DNA of 64,000 nt, taken from positions 17,477 to 81,476 of the forward strand of contig CAJYHS010000041.1 of assembly GCA_913774715.1 (NCBI GenBank), read 5' to 3'. This document shows positions 27,461-37,075 of the stretch, piece by piece. Made by a program: the position numbers and the translations under genes. Position 1 is the stretch's first letter. Each line of letters begins with the position of its first letter. The DNA comes from an uncultured Siphonobacter sp. (lineage in GTDB: Bacteria > Bacteroidota > Bacteroidia > Cytophagales > Spirosomataceae). The notes below the pieces were generated by a model. That model saw nothing but the letters and a program-made list of their open reading frames with translations, was not told where the DNA came from and did no database searches.

Positions 27461-27498
27461 AAAGCCGCCCGTCGTCACGAACGACGGGCGGCTTTTTT
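27461..27498 (+). terminator. Terminator after the starch-synthase-like gene
   Basis: AAAGCCGCCCGTCGT and ACGACGGGCGGCTTT form a 15-base perfect stem with a 5-base loop and a T-tract. Confidence 0.92.
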
Positions 27499-27593
27499 AT
27501 GCAATCAAATCCGGTGCTTCGGCTAAGTATTGGTCTTTTTGTATCTTGCCTCTTTCGCTTTATTCAGATTTCCACTTGAGCACTTTATCACGC

Positions 27594-29237
27594 ATGATTA
27601 AAAAAATCGTTGGGCTGTTCAGTTGCGTTCTTTCGCTGACGGCTTCCGCCCAGATTCCTGAATCTATTTTAAAAGACCTTTCGAGTGTTGATTCCAACCG
27701 CATCAAAGCCCACGTAGCGTACCTGGCCGATGACAAATTATTAGGCCGAAAGGCCGGATCGCCGGGGTATAAAATGGCCGTGGATTACGTTGTAGAGCAG
27801 TATAAGAAAATGGGTTTACAGCCCGCCGGAGAAAACGGGGGGTACCTTCAGGAGGTATATCTGCGTAACTCAAAGATCAATCCTGAAACGGCTTCCTTAA
27901 CCCTTACTTTACCTTCGGGCGAACAAAAGCAGTTACAATGGGGCGTTGATTATGTATTCACCCCACACCCCGAAAAAGAATCCGTGGATTTCAACGCTCC
28001 GCTGGTTTTTGTTGGGGCTGGTTTTGATACGCCGCAAATCAATTTTGAGGATTACCGGAATATTGATGTCAAAGGAAAGATCGTGGTTGTGTTGCGGAAA
28101 ATACCGGAAGACGCGGCGGCTAATGTGAAGCTTCACCTGAACTATCCAGCTACGGCTCAAACCTTTGCGGCTAAACACGGAGCCATTGGCGTGCTGGTTT
28201 GTAACTATACCAACAGCCCGGTCGTTTTCAAAACTTCGGCCACTAATTACAGTCTCAATGGGATTAATGCCTCGGTTTCCAAATCTGGCGAGCGGGTTAG
28301 TTCGGCGGCGGCTCTGGGTGGAAAAATCCAGGTGGCCGGAGGACTCTCCGTGCAGGCTTTGCAACAATTAATGCAGGCCGAAAACATTGCCCTGGATGAA
28401 CTCTGGCTGAAACTGGAACGGGGTGAATACGTCAGTCGACCGTTGAAAAGTAAAGTAAAAGGCCATTACGAAAGCAAGTTTACGAATCTGCTGAGCTATA
28501 ATGTTATTGGCAAAATAGAAGGTTCGGATGCGAAGCTGAAGAAGGAATACGTCATTCATTCCGCTCACCTGGATCACCTCGGCGTAGGCAAACCCGTTGA
28601 TGGCGACTCCATTTATAACGGTGCTCACGATAACGCTTCAGGCGTAGCCTGTGCTCTGGAAATGGCCCGCACGTACGCGAACCTGAAAGAGAAACCCAAG
28701 CGTTCCTTACTGTTTTTAATGGTAACGGCAGAAGAAATGGGCTTACTGGGTTCGGGTTATTTTACGGCGTTCCCAACTGTGCCTAAGAAACAAATCGTGG
28801 CGGATATCAACACCGATATGCCTACGTTGCTGGCTCCCCTGGAATCGGTTGCTCCGCTGGGAGCCGAGCATAGCAGCTTATTGAAAGCCGTAGAAAATGC
28901 CGCTCAGGCTCTGCATTTGGAGGTGGAAACCGATCCCGATCCTAGTGAGGGACGTTTCGTACGAAGCGATCAGTATAACTTCGTGAAAGCGGGCATTCCG
29001 GCTTTACACATTAAATACGGTTATGCCAAGGCGAATCCGGCACTGAATCTGGCCGAAAAAGTAAAAATCTGGCGGGACGCGAATTACCACAAAGTGTCGG
29101 ATAACCTGAACGATTCTTTTGTCTGGTCGGCTGGTGTTACCTACGTCCGGGTTAATTTCCTCGTGAGTTACCAAATTGCTCAAAACCCGGCTCGTCCGGC
29201 CTGGAACAAGGGAGACTTTTTTGAAGTAAAAAAATAA
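27594..29237 (+). CDS. Exported M28-family zinc peptidase with PA domain
   Basis: 547 residues with signal peptide MIKKIVGLFSCVLSLTASAQ. A PA-like insertion (about residues 120-250) is followed by the M28 catalytic domain: SAHLDHLGVG (zinc His and the following Asp), NGAHDNASGVACALEM (bridging Asp), TAEEMGLLGSGYF (general base and zinc Glu), ADINTDMP and a late HIKYGYA His. Such enzymes are secreted or periplasmic aminopeptidases. The start at 27594 was chosen because the preceding 16 codons break the signal peptide pattern. Substrate unknown. It is probably monocistronic. Confidence 0.92.
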   Translation: MIKKIVGLFSCVLSLTASAQIPESILKDLSSVDSNRIKAHVAYLADDKLLGRKAGSPGYKMAVDYVVEQYKKMGLQPAGENGGYLQEVYLRNSKINPETASLTLTLPSGEQKQLQWGVDYVFTPHPEKESVDFNAPLVFVGAGFDTPQINFEDYRNIDVKGKIVVVLRKIPEDAAANVKLHLNYPATAQTFAAKHGAIGVLVCNYTNSPVVFKTSATNYSLNGINASVSKSGERVSSAAALGGKIQVAGGLSVQALQQLMQAENIALDELWLKLERGEYVSRPLKSKVKGHYESKFTNLLSYNVIGKIEGSDAKLKKEYVIHSAHLDHLGVGKPVDGDSIYNGAHDNASGVACALEMARTYANLKEKPKRSLLFLMVTAEEMGLLGSGYFTAFPTVPKKQIVADINTDMPTLLAPLESVAPLGAEHSSLLKAVENAAQALHLEVETDPDPSEGRFVRSDQYNFVKAGIPALHIKYGYAKANPALNLAEKVKIWRDANYHKVSDNLNDSFVWSAGVTYVRVNFLVSYQIAQNPARPAWNKGDFFEVKK

Positions 29238-29263
29238 TCTTGAAATTGATACAGTAAGTGCTC

Positions 29264-29286
29264 GCTGCCAGCTTTTTGCTGGCAGC
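29264..29286 (+). terminator. Hairpin after the M28 peptidase gene
   Basis: GCTGCCAGC and GCTGGCAGC pair around TTTTT, about 27 bases past the stop. There is no long U-tract after the stem, so termination is uncertain. Confidence 0.5.
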
Positions 29287-29447
29287 ATTAGTTTATAGGG
29301 ATTTATTAAAACAGTCAATGAATAATCTTACTAATAATTATTTGAAAGAGGTTCGTTAACCTTTTCTGATCAACTCTATATAACACTAATGCCAAGTCAT
29401 TCACTGGTCTGATCTTTTCCATTTTTTTTCGTAAAATCTGACCTGTT

Positions 29448-30131
29448 ATGATCGAATGGACGACTGTAGTTCTACGCATTGCCATAGCGGCTCTTTGCGG
29501 TGGACTGGTGGGTATCGAACGCGAACGTAAAGAATGGGCCGCTGGCTTACGCACCCACATGATGGTTTGTGTGGGTTCATGTCTGGCCATGATAGTGTCT
29601 ACCTATGGCTTTGAAGAGGTTCGTGGAACCGAGCACGTTTCAGTGGATCCCTCCCGGGTAGCGGCTCAGGTAGTGAGTGGAATAGGGTTCATCGGAGCGG
29701 GGACTATTCTGTTTCTGAGAAATGAAATTATTCGCGGATTGACTACTGCGGCAGGATTATGGACGGTTTCAGCCGTAGGCTTAGCCGCCGGAGGGGGAAT
29801 GTACTTTGCCGCATTTGTAACAACGCTTACCATATTGTTCATCCTGATGGGATTGAAACCCATTGGAAAAATCTTTTTCAAACCTAATCATCATCAGGTC
29901 ATCAAGGTGAAAGCAGAGGCCGGGCAGGAATTATTTACGACACTTCAACAGATTTTACAGGATAAAGGGGTGATGATCTCATACGTCAGTACTGAAAAAA
30001 AATCAAAAGACGTGGTAATTTATCTTAAAATCAAACCGCTTAATGCGGAGCAAGACATGCTAAGCCTGATCCAACAAATTCAGTTACTGCCTGCAGTAAA
30101 AGATATCGTCTGGCATGAAAACCGAACCTGA
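29448..30131 (+). CDS. MgtC/SapB-family membrane protein
   Basis: 227 residues. Four or five hydrophobic segments occupy residues about 5-135, with the family motifs CGGLVGIERERKEWAAGLRTH-type sequence (about 18-38), GIGFIGAGTILF and GLTTAAGLWTVSAVGLAAG. A cytoplasmic C-terminal domain of about 85 residues follows (HHQVIKVKAEAGQELFTTLQ). MgtC relatives are linked to Mg homeostasis or phosphate/ATP control in proteobacteria; the role in Bacteroidota is not established. No Mg transporter is adjacent. Confidence 0.9.
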   Translation: MIEWTTVVLRIAIAALCGGLVGIERERKEWAAGLRTHMMVCVGSCLAMIVSTYGFEEVRGTEHVSVDPSRVAAQVVSGIGFIGAGTILFLRNEIIRGLTTAAGLWTVSAVGLAAGGGMYFAAFVTTLTILFILMGLKPIGKIFFKPNHHQVIKVKAEAGQELFTTLQQILQDKGVMISYVSTEKKSKDVVIYLKIKPLNAEQDMLSLIQQIQLLPAVKDIVWHENRT

Positions 30132-30214
30132 GTAAACTCAAAAATTTAAAATCAAACCAACAAATACTGAACCTCATACGTTGATTCTATACCGAACATC
30201 CCTTCCTTCACTCT

Positions 30215-31648
30215 ATGAAAATTCATTCATTAGCTCTTTTTATTTTATTGGGAATAACCCCCCGCGTTGATACCTGCACTAATTCTTCCGAACAAACCAC
30301 TCAATATACGGCAGCTACTTTTCAGCCCATTCAAGCCTTACGACTAACCAAGTTAAGTTTATCGGAAATTCCTGATTTCACCATGCCCCAGGGGTCTTTC
30401 TGGGCTGCGATGAAACTTGCTCCTGATCAAGTAGAACGGCAGCGGGAATTCGTATTAAAAGGAAATACTTTCTTTCCAATCCGGACGCTTGTTGAAAAAG
30501 AAGCGTATCAGCAAATTACCAACGCTCAGGCCCGGGCTTTTTTGAAGACCCTTCCAGCTGGAACGGGCCTATACGAAATGCTAGGGGATGATGATTTAAA
30601 CAAAACGCAGGGACCCCTGCACGGCCTGTGGACGAATCCGGTAACGGTAACCCCCGTTGACGTGAAGAATTACCTTCGGGGCTGGTGGTCTTCCCGAGCG
30701 GAGAACTACGGATGGGGTAATGCCAAAATCATGTTCGATCTCGATTTGGAAAGCTTTCCGGCGGCCTGGAAAAATAACCAGGTGCTGGCTGAAGGAGTGA
30801 GGTTATTACGTCAGGAGCATCCTAACATTGAGTTTGGAATGTACGCTTCCGGGATGGCGAATTTATACCCTGAAGGAAATGGCGGTCCGAACGAGCCGTA
30901 TGGTCAGTTAGGCGGCACGTCCCGTTATAATCTTTATAAGCAAAATGGCTTTACTTATTTCGAAATGATGCCTTATGCCCACTATGAAGAGGTATTGATT
31001 GGAGAAGGAAAGCCTTACGCTAACTTTCAGGATTACGCTCAGCGGAGTAGTTTACACGTTAAAAAATGTCTGGAATGGCTCGACCAGCGAGCTCAGTACG
31101 CTTCCAGTAAAGATTACCGGGGCTTTAGCTGGGTAATGACACGTTACGAAGGGGGCGGGCTGGAAATGATTGCTCCGCACATCTGTGAATCGTTACCTTT
31201 GTTGATGTTAGTAAGTGGAGCCGCCCGCTCCGGTGGTGGACTATGTAACTGGAATCCTGGGGTAGCTCTCAATGCTGCTGATTATGCTCTGGAAGCTGGA
31301 AAATGGCGAGCCTCGCAGTTTAATAAGTTCTGGGAGAATCCGAAAACGGAATATAATCTGCATATCGAATTCTCGCTGGATAATGGCGAAACCTGGACCA
31401 ATGACGTTGAAAACTGGCAGGCCAAAGCTCAGAAACTGGGCATAAGCTGGTTTGATTATATGTATAAAGACCCTAACCCCATGGGCGTTCGGGCGGCTAT
31501 GCTGGATAATAAACTGGTAGTGGTAGCGGCCCATCGTCCTGGACTGGAAGAGGGCAAAGTCCAGAATATTCTCTGTCGGTATAAAGACAAAACCTGGAAA
31601 ATGAGCCTGCCGTATCATCAGGTCGTTGCTGGAACGGTGACGCTGTAG
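30215..31648 (+). CDS. Exported protein of unknown function, TIM-barrel-like
   Basis: 477 residues, not recognised. A hydrophobic N-terminus (MKIHSLALFILLGITPRVDT) suggests export. The centre has YLRGWWSSRAENYGWGNAKI followed by MFDLDLESFP (about residues 165-175), EFGMYASGMANLYPEGNGG, TYFEMMPYAHYEE and VMTRYEGGGLE: acidic residues at strand ends resembling a glycosidase-type (beta/alpha)8 barrel. The C-terminal 110 residues look like a beta-rich domain (LHIEFSLDNGETWTNDVENW). It sits alone between the MgtC-family gene and a terminator. A glycoside hydrolase-like role is only a guess. Confidence 0.6.
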   Translation: MKIHSLALFILLGITPRVDTCTNSSEQTTQYTAATFQPIQALRLTKLSLSEIPDFTMPQGSFWAAMKLAPDQVERQREFVLKGNTFFPIRTLVEKEAYQQITNAQARAFLKTLPAGTGLYEMLGDDDLNKTQGPLHGLWTNPVTVTPVDVKNYLRGWWSSRAENYGWGNAKIMFDLDLESFPAAWKNNQVLAEGVRLLRQEHPNIEFGMYASGMANLYPEGNGGPNEPYGQLGGTSRYNLYKQNGFTYFEMMPYAHYEEVLIGEGKPYANFQDYAQRSSLHVKKCLEWLDQRAQYASSKDYRGFSWVMTRYEGGGLEMIAPHICESLPLLMLVSGAARSGGGLCNWNPGVALNAADYALEAGKWRASQFNKFWENPKTEYNLHIEFSLDNGETWTNDVENWQAKAQKLGISWFDYMYKDPNPMGVRAAMLDNKLVVVAAHRPGLEEGKVQNILCRYKDKTWKMSLPYHQVVAGTVTL

Positions 31649-31782
31649 GGTTTTAAAAGAGAACTCGTATAGTATGAAATCTAATGAGGGTTACTTCTTC
31701 GCCATGTTGCCCGCCAAGGGTGGTGTCTTCACTAACCACGGCGTAGATTTGTTTTGAATAACCCCAGCAGAGTTTACTATGA

Positions 31783-31815
31783 AAAACCCCGGGTGACAAC
31801 CTGGGGTTTTCTTTT
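31783..31815 (+). terminator. Terminator downstream of the unknown exported protein
   Basis: AAAACCCCGGG and CCTGGGGTTTT form a stem with one G-T mismatch, followed by CTTTT. The remaining gap to the antiporter at 32068 shows no gene. Confidence 0.7.
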
Positions 31816-32067
31816 GGAAAAAGTTAATCGGCATCGAAAATGCTAACAAGCTGGGAGCATCCATCCAAAAGAACAGGCGTTTGAAAGCTATCAAACGTAT
31901 TTTTCAACCAATTTATAGTAAGGTTACCACAAATACATTTGGGTCTCTTCCAATAGACCGTAATAAAAAATGGTAAAGTGAAAATCATACGGAACTTTCG
32001 GGCGGCGGCAGGTCTTGTATAAAGAGCCTCCCAACATTTTATACCTTCAGATTACTCCTTTGTTTCC

Positions 32068-33675
32068 ATGGAAATACTTGAACCTATCCTCATTCTAATG
32101 GCTATTCTGGCAGGTCTGTCAGCTCTGGCTCCCAAACTGAAAGTTCCTTACCCGATTTTACTGGTTATTGGAGGGTTACTGGTGGGAATCACACCCAGCC
32201 TGCCCAACGTTCGCCTCGAACCAGACGTCGTTTTTCTGATCTTTTTGCCGCCTTTATTATACGAAGCCAGCTGGAAAATCTCCTGGCAGGAATTGAAAAC
32301 TCACCGAAAACCCGTTTCTAGGTTAGCCATCGGTCTGGTTTTTCTAACTACCTCGGTTATTGCCGTCGTGGCTCATTACTGCATTCCCGGGTTTAGCTGG
32401 CCCCTGGCTTTTGTTCTCGGAGCTATCGTTTCTCCACCCGATGCCGTAGCCGCTACGAGTGCTACCAAAGGCTTAGGCTTACCTCGCCGAACGACGACGA
32501 TTCTGGAAGGTGAAAGTCTGGTAAATGATGCCTCGGCTCTGATTGCCTATAGATATGCCGTTGTCGCCGTTGCCAGTGGAACCTTTGTTCTCTGGCAAGC
32601 TAGTATTCAGTTTTTTATTCTGGCTATTGGTGGCGTTTTAGCGGGTCTGGCTATTGGGTATGCTTTTGTGTGGGCGTTGCGAAAAGTGCAGGGCAATGCA
32701 ACAGTGGAGGCCAGTTTAAATATCATGATTCCCTTCGTTTCGTACCTTTTTGCAGAGCACATCAAGGTTTCCGGGGTATTATCAGTAGTGGCAACGGGCC
32801 TGTTTGTTTCCTGGCGTGCTTCAGAAGTGTTTTCTTTTCAGGGACGTATCCTGAGTAATAACTTCTGGGAATTACTAGGCTTCCTGCTGAATGGATTTGT
32901 CTTCATTCTGATTGGACTACAGTTACCTTGGATTTTACAGGATATTCCTAATCAATCGCTGGGCACGCTGATTCTTTACGGGTTATTAGTCAGTGCCGCT
33001 GCAATTTTCATTCGCATGGCCTGGCTGTTTGTTATTGCCAAATTTCCCTTTGAATTTGGGTATCGTAATGGAGCCAGGCAAAGTAAAGGTGAGTTATTCA
33101 TCATTGGCTGGGCTGGTATGCGGGGGGTGGTGTCGCTGGCAACGGCTCTGGCTTTACCTTTAACATTAGCAAATGGAGATCCTTTCCCTAATCGTAATAT
33201 TATCCTCTTCATTACCTTCATTGTGATTCTGGTAACGCTGGTTTTACAGGGATTGACTTTGCCTTATTTTGTGAAGCGGTTGAAAGTCAGTGAAGATCCG
33301 GATAAGGAAGCGGCTCTGGAGCGAAAACTTCGGTTGTTTATGGCTCGTTCGTCCATTCAGTTTATTGAAGACGAGTTGCCTAAACTCATCGATCAGGAAG
33401 AAATTGGTGCCGGATTACGAAATCGTTTTGAACAGCAGATTCGTTACCTGTACGGCTCCATTCCGACGGATGGTATTGAACCATCGCTCAAGGAAAAGCG
33501 GGAAAAATTCAAGAAGTATATTTTCGGTGAACTGGAGGTAATCAATTTTCAGCGAAACCAGATGGTGGAGCTCATCAAAGAAAATAAGTTTCCCGAAGAG
33601 CTGGTTCGAAAGCTGGAAGGCGAGCTCGACGTCTGGAATGTTTCCGTTCAGAGCCGATTGAAGATTATGAAGTAG
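32068..33675 (+). CDS. CPA1-family Na+/H+ antiporter (NhaP/NHE-like)
   Basis: 535 residues with about 12 membrane segments in the first 400 residues and a 130-residue charged cytoplasmic tail. Family motifs: FLIFLPPLLYEASWKISW (about residues 56-73), GAIVSPPDAVAATSA (about 124-138), the ion-binding ILEGESLVNDASALIAY (about 145-161), LNGFVFILIGLQLP, and GWAGMRGVVSLATALALP (about 348-365). It exchanges Na+ or K+ for protons across the inner membrane. The gene appears monocistronic and is followed by a strong terminator. Confidence 0.94.
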   Translation: MEILEPILILMAILAGLSALAPKLKVPYPILLVIGGLLVGITPSLPNVRLEPDVVFLIFLPPLLYEASWKISWQELKTHRKPVSRLAIGLVFLTTSVIAVVAHYCIPGFSWPLAFVLGAIVSPPDAVAATSATKGLGLPRRTTTILEGESLVNDASALIAYRYAVVAVASGTFVLWQASIQFFILAIGGVLAGLAIGYAFVWALRKVQGNATVEASLNIMIPFVSYLFAEHIKVSGVLSVVATGLFVSWRASEVFSFQGRILSNNFWELLGFLLNGFVFILIGLQLPWILQDIPNQSLGTLILYGLLVSAAAIFIRMAWLFVIAKFPFEFGYRNGARQSKGELFIIGWAGMRGVVSLATALALPLTLANGDPFPNRNIILFITFIVILVTLVLQGLTLPYFVKRLKVSEDPDKEAALERKLRLFMARSSIQFIEDELPKLIDQEEIGAGLRNRFEQQIRYLYGSIPTDGIEPSLKEKREKFKKYIFGELEVINFQRNQMVELIKENKFPEELVRKLEGELDVWNVSVQSRLKIMK

Positions 33676-33697
33676 TACGTATGATTTCATCTCCTTT

Positions 33698-33734
33698 AAC
33701 TTCCCGAAAGCTTGAAACTTTCGGGAAGTTTTTA
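33698..33734 (+). terminator. Terminator after the antiporter gene (CCCGAAAG type)
   Basis: AACTTCCCGAAAG and CTTTCGGGAAGTT form a 13-base perfect stem followed by TTT. Near-identical stems occur at 54030-54062 and 59695-59728. Confidence 0.9.
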
Positions 33735-33995
33735 TATATATACAGGTAATTTACAAATTTAGAAACCTATCAAGTTGGGCAACCGTCTTTAGTAAGAATC
33801 ATGGAACCCATCAGACCCCAAACGTTACTCTAATCCAAGGGAAGATGCTTCGCTCCGTTCTGAAGGACAGAGTAACAAAATAGTAACCGCCTCCACCAAA
33901 TGGCTACTCCTGTCCTATCGACCGAAGGGAAAAACCTTACTTGTGAGGCGAAGTTTGGGTTAAGCAAGTGCTCTCCAGCCCCAATGCATTAACTT

Positions 33996-34009
33996 ACGTT
34001 AGCTAACGT
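33996..34009. promoter_or_regulatory. Perfect 14-base palindrome in the 33.7-34.1 kb gap
   Basis: ACGTTAGCTAACGT is self-complementary over 14 bases. It lies between the antiporter and the receptor gene, downstream of both, so its role as an operator is doubtful. The rest of the 440-base gap holds no gene that I can support. Confidence 0.3.
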
Positions 34010-34058
34010 TACTTATGCTGAATAACAGTAAAACTATAAGAATTTGATACAAAACAGT

Positions 34059-34087
34059 AAACGCCCCCAGCAAGGCCGGAGGCGTTT
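34059..34087 (-). terminator. Terminator of the outer-membrane receptor gene
   Basis: AAACGCCCCC and its partner GGAGGCGTTT pair with minor mismatches around GCAAGGCC, 30 bases past the minus-strand stop. Confidence 0.65.
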
Positions 34088-34116
34088 GACATCAAACTCT
34101 ATGTATAAAAAAACGA

Positions 34117-36756
34117 CTATTGTTTGGGCGTAGAAGCGGCAGGTTTGTTTCCTGCGGGAGCACCCCCTGATGGAGCGGCTCCGCTGCTGCCTGAACCCTG
34201 AGTATTGTTCATATCCGCACCGCCGCCGTCGCCTTTCACGTCGTCGTTTTGAATCGACTTCGTTTTCTTCCGGGGAGACTGGATATTCATTTTGCCAATT
34301 TTGTAACTGAACGTTAACCGAACGCCACGGTTGTACATGTACATGTTGCTAACCTGCGTAAACTGAGGCGAAGTAAGTTCCGTCCGCATCCGAATGTTGG
34401 AGGTAAGGAAATTTTCTGCTGCGACACCGATGCTTCCTTTTTTGTTGGCGAAGTCTTTCTTCAATCCTAAAGAGTAGAAGCCAAAACCACCCATGCGACC
34501 CTGTAATTGCACCTGAGGCCCTTTCATCATCCCGAAGGCCTGCAAGCCCCATCCATTCTTAAGTGTACTTTGAATACGACCTCCAACATCGAAGTTGACC
34601 CCTGAATTTTTTACGTCAAGTGATAATCCATCTACACCCGTGGTCGTACCTTTTAATTGGGTGTAAAAGGTATTGGTAAATAAATCGAAGCTGAATTTGG
34701 AGCTTACATCATACTTGGCAAAAAGGTTAATACCAGCCGCGTGTTCCGAACCAATGTTCTGATACGTTGTTAGAATGGCACCCGCGAGCGTGTCCAGTGG
34801 GGTACGAACCTGCGTGATGGAGTTATTCGTTACCCGGCCAAACAAAGCTGCATTGATGTAAGCTTTATTAATCGTTTTGCTCAAAGCCAGCTCTACATTA
34901 TCCGTTAATTCTGGACGAAGCAAGGGATTACCCATGGTTACGTTCTGAGGGTTAGCCGCGTTGAAGTTGGGGTTCAGCTGCTGAATACCCGGACGCTGAA
35001 TCCGGCGGTTGTACGCCAGTTTGATCATCGAATTATCTTTCAGCATTTTAGAAATATTCAAACTCGGAACGAAATTGCTGTAGTTAGGAATGGCGATGCT
35101 GGAACTGGTATTCGACTGAGCATCAATGATGGTGTGCTCGAAACGGGTACCGGCTTTAATTGTGATTTTATTCCGGGTTGTATAAGTATAAGAAGCGTAA
35201 CCGGCGGCAATATTCTGACTGTAGTCGAGGAATCCAGCGGGATTATTTTCCTGTTGATAATAACCACCCGTCGGACCCGCCAGCAGGTATTCGTAGTTAC
35301 TGTTTACCTTACGCATGATGCCTTTCAAGCCAAACTCCAGCATCTGATTTTTCTTAATTGGGGTCTGATAATCCGTTTGTAACGTGAATTCCTGGTTAAG
35401 GTTATCGTTCAGGTTTCGCTGGCGGCCCGTTAATTCACCGACGCTTAATAAGTTAGCATCAAAGTTGTTAATCAGGTCGTTACGGCTATACAAAGCAGAG
35501 ATACTCCATTCCTGCTGCGGTTTGAACGTATGGATATAATCCAGGTTCATATCAATCGTACCCGAATTATTTTTTGAGGTAACATCGCGGTTCGATTCCG
35601 TTCCTGCCACGCCGTTCGTAAAGATCTGAGTCAGGTAATCCTGTTGGGTCGTTCGATTCCGAACGCCGTAGTTAATACCCGCTGAAATGCTCTGGTTCTT
35701 TGAGATATCAAAATCCCAGCCCAGGTTATAACGGCCCATTAAGCCACGGTTCGTACCATCGCCCGTCTGGCGGGTCAGGATTGAGTTATTATCAACAATA
35801 CTGGTCTGATCCAGCGAAGAGCGGGTTTTGACATTATACTCTGCCCGACCAAAACCGCCGAGGGTAAAGCCCATTTTGCCCGAACGATAGTTCCCGCGTA
35901 AGCCCAGCATGGAGCCCCGGTTACCCACGCCTGTATCCAGATTCAGGTTAAAGCCCTGAAGGTTATTTTTCTTAGTGATGATGTTGATAATACCACCAGA
36001 GCCTTCAGCATCATATTTGGCGGAAGGTGAAGTAATTACTTCCACCGAGGCAATTTCATCGGAAGGAATTTGCTTCAAAGCGTCAGCTACGCTACCCGCT
36101 ACGATGGTTGAAGGTTTGTTATTAATCAACACCCGAATATTGCTGCTTCCCCGCATGGAAACGTTACCATCCAGATCGACCGATAACATGGGGACTTTCC
36201 GTAAAATGTCGGAAGCGTCGCCCCCTTTCGAGGTAATGTCTTTCTCCGCATTGTAGACCAGACGGTCTACTTTTTCTTCAATCAAAGCTTTCTGGGCCGT
36301 CACGGTTACTTCCTGTAAGGTCTTCGAATCAGATGTTAACTTAATAACTCCCAACTCCAGCGGACCGCTAACGGTAACAGGATCAATTCGTTTACTTTCG
36401 TAACCAACAAAAGTTACCTCCAGACGATATTTTCCGGGGGTAACATTGCTAATGGCAAACTGGCCTTTACCGTCAGCTACCGTACCGGTTACCAACTGGT
36501 TAGTCTGCTTATTATAAAGAGCAACACTTGCAAATTCAACGGCTTTACCTGAAGTAGAATCCACCAGAAAACCCGTTACCGTTGGATTGGTCGCCACCAC
36601 TGGAGCAGGGGTTGCCGTCGGTATCGAATCTTGAGTAAGAGGAATGGTTTTTAGCGAATCAGGGGCTGGACTTACCACCTGAGCGAAACTCTGACTGGAA
36701 CCCGCAAGTCCGAGTAGAGCCGAGAGTAAGATTGAAGAAATATAATATCGTTTCAT
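34117..36756 (-). CDS. TonB-dependent receptor, outer-membrane beta-barrel family (non-SusC)
   Basis: 879 residues. Signal peptide from MKRYYISSILLSALLGLAGS; a carboxypeptidase-regulatory-like domain (about residues 60-150, GFLVDSTSGKAVEFASVALY, GKYRLEVTFVGYESKRI); plug region with LQEVTVTAQKALIEEKVDRL, DILRKVPMLSVDLDGNVSMR and VEVITSPSAKYDAEGSGGII; then a beta-barrel of the OMP_b-brl_3 type ending near TFSYKIGKMNI. A low-complexity Gly/Ser/Pro/Ala tail closes the protein. No SusD partner is present. The start MKRYY was preferred to a frame start five codons upstream. It is divergent from a two-component system. Confidence 0.9.
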   Translation of the reverse strand: MKRYYISSILLSALLGLAGSSQSFAQVVSPAPDSLKTIPLTQDSIPTATPAPVVATNPTVTGFLVDSTSGKAVEFASVALYNKQTNQLVTGTVADGKGQFAISNVTPGKYRLEVTFVGYESKRIDPVTVSGPLELGVIKLTSDSKTLQEVTVTAQKALIEEKVDRLVYNAEKDITSKGGDASDILRKVPMLSVDLDGNVSMRGSSNIRVLINNKPSTIVAGSVADALKQIPSDEIASVEVITSPSAKYDAEGSGGIINIITKKNNLQGFNLNLDTGVGNRGSMLGLRGNYRSGKMGFTLGGFGRAEYNVKTRSSLDQTSIVDNNSILTRQTGDGTNRGLMGRYNLGWDFDISKNQSISAGINYGVRNRTTQQDYLTQIFTNGVAGTESNRDVTSKNNSGTIDMNLDYIHTFKPQQEWSISALYSRNDLINNFDANLLSVGELTGRQRNLNDNLNQEFTLQTDYQTPIKKNQMLEFGLKGIMRKVNSNYEYLLAGPTGGYYQQENNPAGFLDYSQNIAAGYASYTYTTRNKITIKAGTRFEHTIIDAQSNTSSSIAIPNYSNFVPSLNISKMLKDNSMIKLAYNRRIQRPGIQQLNPNFNAANPQNVTMGNPLLRPELTDNVELALSKTINKAYINAALFGRVTNNSITQVRTPLDTLAGAILTTYQNIGSEHAAGINLFAKYDVSSKFSFDLFTNTFYTQLKGTTTGVDGLSLDVKNSGVNFDVGGRIQSTLKNGWGLQAFGMMKGPQVQLQGRMGGFGFYSLGLKKDFANKKGSIGVAAENFLTSNIRMRTELTSPQFTQVSNMYMYNRGVRLTFSYKIGKMNIQSPRKKTKSIQNDDVKGDGGGADMNNTQGSGSSGAAPSGGAPAGNKPAASTPKQ

Positions 36757-36845
36757 CGCTTTGTCGTACAAGAAAAAGAACTATACAAAAGTGCTTCCAA
36801 ACCTGAGATCTGCGAAACGAAACTTTCCGAGTGCCCAATAAGTAG

Positions 36846-36936
36846 CGACGAATGACGAGTTTTGGGTTTTGGGTTTTGGGTTTTGGGTTTTGGGTTTTGG
36901 GTTTTGGGTTTTGGGTTGAAAAGGAAAATCCGTAAA
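36846..36936 (+). repeat. Intergenic element, copy 1 (shared with 47897)
   Basis: CGACGAATGACGAGTT (36846-36861) and GGGTTGAAAAGG (36913-36924) followed by an AAA-CCG-TAAA-like block also occur in the same order at 47897-47912 and 47945-47956. In this copy the centre is occupied by the TTTTGGG repeat. The element lies in the divergent promoter region of the receptor and the response regulator. Confidence 0.6.
36860..36915 (+). repeat. Eight perfect tandem copies of TTTTGGG
   Basis: The 7-base unit TTTTGGG repeats eight times without error (56 bases). Eight runs of three G on the plus strand can form G-quadruplexes. It lies about 105 bases upstream of the receptor start and 160 bases upstream of the response regulator. 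Confidence 0.95.
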
Positions 36937-37075
36937 GGTAGGGAGGAATAGGACGAGGGTTAGTGCCTGCCATGTCATCAAATACTGAAAAACAGCCAAC
37001 CAAAAACTGAAAACCAAACTGACAGATTTTAAACAGAATTGCTTTGTTACTTCGTCCTTTAGAAATTGAACGACT

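Noticed and set aside
31674..31894. Possible small genes after the unknown exported protein (27-codon plus frame, 67-codon minus frame)
   Set aside because: Neither has a recognisable motif and the minus frame runs through the terminator stem. The sequence may be a decayed repeat but I could not support it.
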